From a virus, in IMG/VR virus record IMGVR_UViG_3300022072_002622, positions 1 through 23,215 of that record: a stretch of 23,215 nt of DNA. One strand, 5' to 3'. Below, piece by piece: positions 1-3,741 of this stretch (position 1 is its first letter; each line of letters begins with the position of its first letter). Below the pieces are notes generated by a model. That model saw only the letters and a program-made list of their open reading frames with translations. It ran no database searches and was not told the DNA's origin. Made by a program: the position numbers and the translations under genes.

Positions 1-373
1 CAGTATTTGACATTTTGCCAGCATCGAAAGCAAGATTATACGCGGTTAAAATCGGGTCATATTTTCCGACGGCACGTTCAAGCCAGCGATTAATCGCCGC
101 GACCGAGGCGACCATCCGCGAGCCATCTGCGACCATTTTAGAATATTTGGCATAACGACGATCCGCCGAAGCCTTAGACCATAGAGCATCGCGAGGCGCT
201 GATTTATCAAAAAAGAGCGGATGATTTTCGGAATCGGTAAAAATACCGTCAACCAAAACAGCGCACTGTGCATGAATGCGGCCTTTCCGGTCGGTGATAA
301 CGCAAGCAAAATCCGCAACTTTTTCGTTTTGAGTTGTCTCGCTGTCGATTGTAGCAAAATATTGTTTAGTCAT
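1..373 (-). CDS. DEDD (DnaQ-like) 3'-5' exonuclease, N-terminal part, runs off left edge
   Basis: The frame is open from ATG at 373 to the window edge, giving 124 codons. Near the N-terminus it reads ATIDSETT, with Asp10 and Glu12 as exonuclease motif I, followed by a beta-hairpin-like stretch (DFACVITDRKG). At residues 112-117 it reads YNLAFD, matching motif II (N-x3-D, Asp117). This is the layout of the DnaQ/RNase-T exonuclease superfamily, which degrades single-stranded DNA or RNA 3'-5' with two metal ions. The third catalytic motif would lie outside the window. The ribosome site AAGGCGG sits about 8 nt before the ATG. It is the last visible gene of the leftward cluster, starting 4 nt after the HAD gene ends, so it is probably co-transcribed with it. 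Fold assignment is fairly secure; the role (proofreading, host DNA or RNA turnover) is inference. Confidence 0.75.
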   Translation of the reverse strand, partial: MTKQYFATIDSETTQNEKVADFACVITDRKGRIHAQCAVLVDGIFTDSENHPLFFDKSAPRDALWSKASADRRYAKYSKMVADGSRMVASVAAINRWLERAVGKYDPILTAYNLAFDAGKMSNT

Positions 374-377
374 TTTT

Positions 378-839
378 TTATACCGCCTTATTTCGTGAGT
401 TGTAGTTTACCGGATTAATAACGCGGAGGCTATTGTTTTTTAGCGTATCAATAACGTCTTGATTATCATCGAACATCATAGCCGTTCGACAAAAGCGCGC
501 CCATGATATACCTTGACGTTTTGCAAGGCCTTGCAACAATCTCAATTTTAGAGATCCTGGGTTTTCATTGCCATCTAATAGACTGCGTGAAAGCATGTTA
601 TCGAATCGTAATCCCAAGGCTCGAAAGCTATCAAAATCGTGGTCAGATAATACCCTGCTAGTGCAAACCGTCACGGTGTGACCAGCATCATAAACTTTTT
701 GCATCTGGTCGGCCAGAGGCAAAAGCGTATCCTTAGCCACATTTTCGGGAGTGTTTAAGGCTATCCATTCCGCAAGCGTTTCACCTTGGCGGTGGCTTGA
801 GTCGATAACCGTTTCATCTAAATCAAAAATAAAGTGCAT
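378..839 (-). CDS. HAD-superfamily phosphatase-like protein
   Basis: A 153-residue protein with the HAD signature motifs in order. Motif I is FIFDLDET (nucleophile Asp6, acid/base Asp8). Motif II is TVCTSR with Thr60/Ser61. A lysine follows in SLKLR (Lys98), and motif IV is MMFDDNQD (Asp124, Asp125). The length and small cap suggest a soluble phosphatase acting on nucleotides or on DNA/RNA 3' phosphates, similar to phage polynucleotide-kinase phosphatase domains or small 5'-nucleotidases; the substrate cannot be read from sequence. I chose ATG at 839 because it begins directly before the first beta strand; a longer reading would use TTG at 851. The ATG lies inside the last codons of the upstream membrane-protein gene (17 nt overlap), so translation is probably coupled. 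The visible ribosome site is weak (GGA about 8 nt upstream). Confidence 0.8.
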   Translation of the reverse strand: MHFIFDLDETVIDSSHRQGETLAEWIALNTPENVAKDTLLPLADQMQKVYDAGHTVTVCTSRVLSDHDFDSFRALGLRFDNMLSRSLLDGNENPGSLKLRLLQGLAKRQGISWARFCRTAMMFDDNQDVIDTLKNNSLRVINPVNYNSRNKAV

Positions 840-1029
840 AAGAAAATCCAAGTATTGAAATGAGATTTAAGCATACCAGATTTATTGTCCGGTTGCAAAT
901 AGCCTGCACCGTTAAGAGTCCAAGCCCTACAATTGCCAGAGCCTTACCTGCTGGCGTGTCGATAATGAAAGGGGCGACTGACATACAAGCCGCCCCAATC
1001 CAACCGCAACCTATTGCGATCTTATCCAA
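823..1029 (-). CDS. Small three-helix membrane protein, unknown function
   Basis: A 68-residue, almost wholly hydrophobic protein with three predicted membrane helices at about residues 5-22, 29-46 and 49-67, separated by short polar turns (DTPAGK, CNRT). It has no signal peptide and no catalytic motif. The start is TTG at 1029, eight nucleotides inside the upstream gene, whose TAA stop is at 1022-1024. No clear ribosome site is visible, so reinitiation or translational coupling is likely. The helical-hairpin arrangement recalls small phage inner-membrane proteins and SWEET/PnuC-type half-repeats, but this is a resemblance only. It may alter the host membrane or host physiology during early infection; function is not established. 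Confidence 0.6.
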   Translation of the reverse strand: MDKIAIGCGWIGAACMSVAPFIIDTPAGKALAIVGLGLLTVQAICNRTINLVCLNLISILGFSYALYF

Positions 1030-1318
1030 GATTAGCTAAAACCATGTTAAGAGCGTCAACCGTTAAGTTTTCTCGATCTGACTGAGGCAGTCCAAGAGAC
1101 TTTTCGATAGCACCAACTAGCTCGCGCTTGGTTGGGCCTTTGGGCCGCTTTGAAGCAGGAGCTTTAGCGATATAGTCAACGCCCTCGCTTTTAGCCTTTG
1201 CGATGATAGAGCGATAAGATACAGAACCGAATTCGTCGGCAAGTTTTTTAGCCTTATCAAGATCAAGCGGGGCCATATCGCGCATTCGCTTGACCATTTT
1301 ATCAGTGTAAGTAGACAT
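1022..1318 (-). CDS. Small phage protein with HTH-like N-terminal and SAP/HeH-like C-terminal segments
   Basis: A 98-residue basic protein. Residues 16-48 form two helices with a conserved core (VSYRSIIAKAKSEGVDY), which looks like a short helix-turn-helix ('RS-I-IAKA'). A Lys/Pro-rich linker (about 50-63) is followed by KRELVGAIEKSLG and DALNMVLANL, resembling a SAP or helix-extended-loop-helix fold. Proteins of this architecture are, to my recollection, common in marine phages and usually annotated as hypothetical or DNA-binding. ATG at 1318 is preceded by an AAAGGA ribosome site at good spacing. A leftward promoter with a palindrome in its spacer lies just upstream (1365-1393), so this gene could start a separately regulated transcript covering the membrane protein, HAD and exonuclease genes. 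Binding DNA is inference; autoregulation is possible but unsupported. Confidence 0.7.
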   Translation of the reverse strand: MSTYTDKMVKRMRDMAPLDLDKAKKLADEFGSVSYRSIIAKAKSEGVDYIAKAPASKRPKGPTKRELVGAIEKSLGLPQSDRENLTVDALNMVLANLG

Positions 1319-1364
1319 AATTTATTTCCTTTCTAGTAGTGTTATGCTTGATTGCATGGGTAGG

Positions 1365-1393
1365 ATTTTACAGGGGTATCCTGTAATTGTCCA
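1365..1393 (-). promoter_or_regulatory. Leftward sigma-70 promoter with palindromic operator in the spacer
   Basis: Read leftward: -35 TGGACA (1393-1388), 17-nt spacer, -10 TAAAAT (1370-1365), with predicted transcription start near 1358, about 40 nt before the ATG at 1318. The inverted repeat TTACAGG / CCTGTAA (1386-1380 and 1374-1368, loop of 5) fills the spacer and touches the -10, where a bound repressor would block polymerase. The promoter match and the palindrome are seen directly; use as an operator is inference. Confidence 0.6.
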
Positions 1394-1430
1394 GTCTTTT
1401 TATATACCGAAATAGCATAACGATATGCGA

Positions 1431-1541
1431 TTAAGGTATAAGGTTGAGCAGGAGTAACCCTGCAAGTGGCAAGATAATTGCAAAGGCAATTATCATGCCA
1501 AGAATACCGAAGCCTGCTTGAACAGCGGCTTCAGCTATCAT
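1431..1541 (-). CDS. 36-residue single-pass membrane peptide
   Basis: A short ORF of 36 codons that starts at ATG 1541 and overlaps the stop of the upstream 64-residue gene in the classic ATGA arrangement, which strongly suggests translational coupling. The peptide starts MIAEAAVQAGFG and continues into one hydrophobic helix (about residues 11-33, containing IIAFAIILPLAGLLLL) with almost no charge. It ends at TAA 1433-1431, just before the internal promoter at 1365-1393. Small phage membrane peptides of this kind may act as host-modulating factors or holin/antiholin-like pores; no family was recognised. Support is the ATGA junction and the clean membrane helix; without homologues it remains a prediction. 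Confidence 0.55.
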   Translation of the reverse strand: MIAEAAVQAGFGILGMIIAFAIILPLAGLLLLNLIP

Positions 1542-1732
1542 AGCGTAATCTCGAAGCCGTTAGCCAGCGATATTTTATCGCCTGCCTTGACATTGTAGCC
1601 AGCGACCGCGGCCGCATCTATAGCATCGAATGAACAGGCAACAACATATTGCCCGATTTTGCGATAGCTCTTGCCGTCTTCTGGCAAGAAATCAGCGCGT
1701 TGTACCTCACTCCAGAGTGTATATTTTGTCAT
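1538..1732 (-). CDS. Hypothetical 64-residue protein
   Basis: A 64-residue acidic/neutral protein, not recognised. The N-terminal half is polar and aromatic (YTLWSEVQRADFLPEDGKSYRKIG); the C-terminal half looks like a small beta/alpha domain (QYVVACSFDAIDAAAVAG ... GDKISLANGFEITL). No membrane segment or cysteine cluster is present. ATG at 1732 has a good ribosome site (AAAGGAT, about 10 nt upstream). It is the first gene of the leftward cluster, and the nearer -24/-12 promoter-like element (1771-1788) would give a transcript starting about 30 nt upstream of this ATG. Its stop overlaps the start of the 36-residue membrane peptide (ATGA). It is probably an early or host-takeover protein, by position only. 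Confidence 0.65.
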   Translation of the reverse strand: MTKYTLWSEVQRADFLPEDGKSYRKIGQYVVACSFDAIDAAAVAGYNVKAGDKISLANGFEITL

Positions 1733-1770
1733 GATTTTATATCCTTTAATTTTTCTTTCTATCTATATAT

Positions 1771-1788
1771 ATGCAGGAGTCGTGCCAA
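1771..1788 (-). promoter_or_regulatory. Leftward sigma-54-like (-24/-12) promoter element, copy 1
   Basis: Leftward it reads TTGGCACG, then ACTCC, then TGCAT. The GG and GC dinucleotides are exactly 12 nt apart, as required for an RpoN promoter (consensus TGGCACG-N4-TTGCW). The predicted transcript start lies near 1761, about 29 nt before the ATG at 1732. The upstream flank AGCAAAAG is also shared with copy 2. Alternatives are a phage-specific polymerase promoter or a weak sigma-70 promoter using TTGGCA and the following TATATA-rich run. Confidence 0.45.
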
Positions 1789-1862
1789 CTTTTGCTTTCC
1801 CTTATAAATCAATAGGTTACGCGCGCCTGCCCAGGATAGAGCCTTATTTTAGGGGTGTGGCT

Positions 1863-1975
1863 GCACCATAATGGAGCACGATTTCAATCAATATGATAGT
1901 AATTTAGAAAAACTCTAACAATATCAACAGGTTAGGGCCGCCCTATTATGGTGCGTCGTTGCACCATTGTGGTGC
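1863..1975. repeat. Inverted-repeat cluster (TGGTGC/GCACCA), operator-like
   Basis: Four copies of the core in alternating orientation: GCACCATAAT (1863-1872), its exact inverse ATTATGGTGC (1945-1954), GCACCAT (1961-1967) and TGGTGC (1970-1975). The middle pair forms a 7-bp hairpin with a 6-nt loop (1948-1967). The cluster lies between the two leftward promoter-like elements, so it is well placed to bind a regulator. Protein binding is inference. Confidence 0.45.
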
Positions 1976-1984
1976 GCCCCCTCT

Positions 1985-2002
1985 ATGCATAGACCGTGCC
2001 AA
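1985..2002 (-). promoter_or_regulatory. Leftward sigma-54-like (-24/-12) promoter element, copy 2
   Basis: Leftward: TTGGCACG, GTCTA, TGCAT, with the same 12-nt GG-to-GC spacing as copy 1. Together the copies define AGCAAAA(A)GTTGGCACG followed by five variable bases and TGCAT. Its transcript would start near 1976 and run through the inverted-repeat cluster and copy 1 into the leftward genes. The repetition 214 nt apart argues for a real regulatory element; its sigma-factor type is inferred. Confidence 0.45.
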
Positions 2003-2108
2003 CTTTTTGCTACATCATTGTGAATGATAGTAGGCGGGGGCGGTTATAAGACCCAGTGATAATGGTCGCGCTCGCGCCCATCCTCACGTAAACCACAAAG
2101 AGAAATCC

Positions 2109-2269
2109 AAAAAATCGAAATCGAAAAAGCTGATACGGGTGCGTTTTTTCGTATTTTTTGAAAGTCCCCTGGAAAAAATTAACCAATTTCGAAAAAACGA
2201 GAAAAAACTATCTGGAAGAGGGAAAGAGACTTCGGAAGATTGGAAAAATTGTTCTTGACTTTCGAAAAA
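2109..2269. other. Phased A-tract, probably curved DNA
   Basis: Runs of five or six A or T are centred near 2126, 2146, 2156, 2175, 2194, 2204, 2246 and 2267, so spacings are close to whole multiples of the helical repeat (10, 19-21 or about 41 nt). Such phasing usually produces intrinsic bending and can act as UP-type promoter DNA or a site for nucleoid proteins. It lies directly upstream of, and partly inside, the rightward promoter at 2255-2283. Confidence 0.4.
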
Positions 2270-2283
2270 TTTTATTATATACT
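2255..2283 (+). promoter_or_regulatory. Sigma-70 promoter of the porin unit
   Basis: TTGACT (2255-2260), 17-nt spacer, TATACT (2278-2283); transcription would start about 2290. Each box differs from consensus by one base and spacing is ideal. The A-rich upstream DNA should strengthen it. It would be recognised by host RNA polymerase without phage factors. Confidence 0.75.
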
Positions 2284-2308
2284 ATTTTTTAATAATAATG
2301 GAGAAACT

Positions 2309-2329
2309 ATGAATTTCTCGAGAAAGTAA
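2309..2329 (+). CDS. Possible six-residue leader peptide upstream of the porin
   Basis: ATG at 2309 encodes MNFSRK followed by TAA, and has its own ribosome site (GGAG, 5 nt gap). It lies in the 5' leader between the promoter and the porin gene, ending 14 nt before the porin ATG. It could tune ribosome loading or be accidental. No attenuator hairpin was seen, so its significance is uncertain. Confidence 0.3.
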   Translation: MNFSRK

Positions 2330-2343
2330 AAAAGGAGAAGTTA

Positions 2344-2922
2344 ATGAAGTATTTAATTATGGGACTGTTGATTTTCGGAGGCGAAGCACTTGCTGAAGTT
2401 TCTGGAAGCATTGGTTTAAGTTCACAATATGTTTTTCGAGGAGTAACGCAAACGGAGGAAGACCCCGCGCTCCAAGTCTCTCTTACAGCGAAAAGTGATG
2501 CCGGATTGTATGGAACTTTCTGGGCGTCAACCTTGAAAGGTGTTGAAGCTTCTACGGAGGCAAACTACCTCGTTGGTTTCGCCCCCAAACTTACGGATTC
2601 CCTGTCGGTTGACTTTGGATACCTACAGTATGACTACTACGGTGACGCGGTAGAGTTGAGCGACGAAGCACAGGAGCTCTACTTTGGCGCAAGTTATGGT
2701 ATGTTTTCTGCATACGTCTATCATGACCTGGAAACACAGGCTGAATACTACGTGGGAAGCGTTTCTAGAAAAATTGCGGACTTCGATGTTACTGCCTTCG
2801 CAGGTACTGACCATTCCGGTGTAGGAATTGCACGTTCATTTGAGCACTTCTCCCTCGGATACAAGTTTGATACTGGTGTAGCGGAAGAAACACACGTTGT
2901 AGAACTCTCTTACAACTTCTAA
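2344..2922 (+). CDS. TorF/Gcw_chp-family putative outer-membrane porin
   Basis: A 192-residue protein with a signal peptide (residues 1-17, hydrophobic core LIMGLLIF, cleavage after ALA). The mature part has the family hallmarks: SGSIGLSSQYVFRGVTQTEE-DPALQ at the start, GLYGTFWAST, FGYLQYDYYGD, ELYFGASYG, alternating aromatic beta strands throughout, and a terminal Phe (ELSYNF) typical of outer-membrane beta barrels recognised by the BAM machinery. The Gcw_chp/TorF group is annotated as bacterial outer-membrane porin-like proteins of uncertain substrate. The ribosome site AAAGGAG is 6 nt before ATG 2344. The gene has its own promoter (2255-2283) and hairpin terminator (2925-2951), so it can be expressed independently of the virion genes. 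It could alter nutrient uptake or surface receptors of the infected host (receptor masking or superinfection effects); that role is inference. Family call is strong, substrate unknown. Confidence 0.85.
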   Translation: MKYLIMGLLIFGGEALAEVSGSIGLSSQYVFRGVTQTEEDPALQVSLTAKSDAGLYGTFWASTLKGVEASTEANYLVGFAPKLTDSLSVDFGYLQYDYYGDAVELSDEAQELYFGASYGMFSAYVYHDLETQAEYYVGSVSRKIADFDVTAFAGTDHSGVGIARSFEHFSLGYKFDTGVAEETHVVELSYNF

Positions 2923-2924
2923 TT

Positions 2925-2951
2925 GGTCTGGGGGCCTTCGGGCCTCCACCA
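2925..2951 (+). terminator. Hairpin terminator after the porin gene
   Basis: GGGGGCC - TTCG - GGCCTCC (2930-2947) forms a strong 7-bp stem (one G-U pair) closed by a stable UUCG-type tetraloop. It can be extended by TGGT/ACCA (2924-2927 with 2948-2951) past a two-base bulge. The following DNA is A/T-rich but the T-run is poor (TCTT), so termination may be partial. It starts just after the porin stop and ends 15 nt before the next -35 box. Confidence 0.65.
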
Positions 2952-2966
2952 TCTTAAAAATATTTC

Positions 2967-2995
2967 TTGACAACGGATATCTCCTACTGTATAAT
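2967..2995 (+). promoter_or_regulatory. Perfect-consensus sigma-70 promoter for the virion gene cluster
   Basis: TTGACA (2967-2972), 17-nt spacer, TATAAT (2990-2995): both hexamers and the spacing match the consensus exactly. The expected transcription start is about 3002-3003, which is the A of the terminase-like start codon ATG at 3003. It probably drives the whole rightward cluster, in which no other clear promoter was found. Confidence 0.85.
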
Positions 2996-3002
2996 TTATG
3001 TC

Positions 3003-3473
3003 ATGTCAAAAGAAGTTTCCACAATATCTCCTGAAGGAGTTGAAGTAGCTAATTGTTACCTACAATACGGTAACATTAAAGACGTATGTGCGTATATGTC
3101 GGTACCAGAGTCACGAATTGTAGAAATTTTAAATACTCGAGAAGTAAAAAAATACGTTGATACTGTATATCTAGACATGGGGTATCGAAACAGAGGGAAT
3201 ATAGCCTCAGTACTTGATGAAATTATTAGTGCAAAGCTTGAAGAAGCTCAAGAAAGTGGAATGTACACATCAAAAGACCTTGCGGATCTTATGATGATGG
3301 CACATAAAATGAGAATGGACGAGATTAAAGCACTCGCGGAGCTTGAGAAAGCTCAATCAACGGCTATTCGTAGTCAAACCAATGTTCAGATAAATGAAGG
3401 AATCCCTTTTGGGCAAGGCAACTACGGCAAGTTGATGGAAAAACTATTAAATGGAGCTGGAACTACAGAATAA
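3003..3473 (+). CDS. Terminase small-subunit-like protein
   Basis: A 156-residue mainly helical protein. Residues 11-43 fit a helix-turn-helix of the small-terminase type (EGVEVANCYLQYGNIKDVCA ... SRIVEIL). The middle has YVDTVYLDMGYRNRGNI and a helical stretch with SKDLADLMMMAHKMRMDEIKA, and the tail has TNVQINEG and GNYGKLMEKLL. This layout matches a small-terminase family seen in marine tailed phages: the subunit recognises viral DNA and hands it to the large terminase ATPase/nuclease for packaging. ATG 3003 is chosen because an in-frame TTG at 2967 is part of the -35 box and lies upstream of the transcription start. No ribosome site precedes ATG 3003, so the mRNA may be leaderless. The large terminase is not in the window. 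Family assignment is by pattern recognition, moderately confident. Confidence 0.65.
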   Translation: MSKEVSTISPEGVEVANCYLQYGNIKDVCAYMSVPESRIVEILNTREVKKYVDTVYLDMGYRNRGNIASVLDEIISAKLEEAQESGMYTSKDLADLMMMAHKMRMDEIKALAELEKAQSTAIRSQTNVQINEGIPFGQGNYGKLMEKLLNGAGTTE

Positions 3474-3738
3474 CCGTATAGACCGCATAGAGAATAAAAT
3501 TGATAAGCTCACAGAGCTTGTAGTTGCTTTAGCAAGGATAGAAGAGCAAATTTCAGACCTCGGAAGTTCAAGAGACAAAATTGAATCACGACTTACCGAC
3601 TTAGAAATTATGCAATCGGTCACTTCACGAGACCTTGATTCTCATGACCGCATTCTGCAGAGCATTACTAAATTATTATGGATCGCTGTGACAGGATTGA
3701 TTACCGCTGGAATAGCAGCATTAGTAATTACTGGATAG
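3451..3738 (+). CDS. Coiled-coil tail-anchored membrane protein (holin/XhlA-like)
   Basis: A 95-residue protein. Residues 5-70 show heptad-like spacing of hydrophobic residues among charges (IDRIENKIDKLTELVVALARIEEQI, SRLTDLEIM, HDRILQSI), indicating a coiled coil. Residues 74-94 form one membrane helix (LLWIAVTGLITAGIAALVIT) at the very C-terminus. The architecture resembles XhlA-type haemolysin/holin-associated proteins and accessory lysis proteins of phages, which are often located near terminase genes. The gene overlaps the terminase-like gene by 23 nt, its ATG having only a weak GGA upstream, so coupled translation is likely. No endolysin is visible in the window. Lysis function is inferred from architecture and position; a virion or membrane-tether role is also possible. 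Confidence 0.6.
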   Translation: MELELQNNRIDRIENKIDKLTELVVALARIEEQISDLGSSRDKIESRLTDLEIMQSVTSRDLDSHDRILQSITKLLWIAVTGLITAGIAALVITG

Positions 3739-3741
3739 AAA

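Larger units (their letters stand above)
1733..2343. promoter_or_regulatory. Divergent non-coding control region
   Basis: About 610 nt without a convincing gene, separating the leftward cluster from the rightward porin and structural genes. It contains two leftward -24/-12 elements (1771-1788, 1985-2002), a TGGTGC/GCACCA inverted-repeat cluster between them (1863-1975), a run of helically phased A- and T-tracts (2109-2269), and the rightward sigma-70 promoter and leader of the porin gene (2255-2343). No tRNA or credible longer ORF was found in it. Confidence 0.6.

Noticed and set aside
46-357. A 103-residue leftward reading frame at the left end
   Set aside because: It is a shadow of the exonuclease frame, which shows the DSE and NxxxD motifs, has a ribosome site and stays open to the edge.
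2133-2160. ATACG ... CGTAT followed by six T, resembling a rightward terminator
   Set aside because: The stem is only 5 bp with a 12-nt A/T-rich loop, and there is no upstream rightward gene to terminate; the T-run is better explained as one of the phased tracts.
1733-2343. tRNA, CRISPR array or integrase attachment site in the control region
   Set aside because: No cloverleaf, no regularly spaced repeats and no integrase gene or tRNA fragment could be seen.
2967-3002. Extended TTG start (2967) for the terminase-like protein
   Set aside because: These codons overlap the -35 and -10 boxes and lie upstream of the predicted transcription start; ATG 3003 also fits the expected N-terminus.
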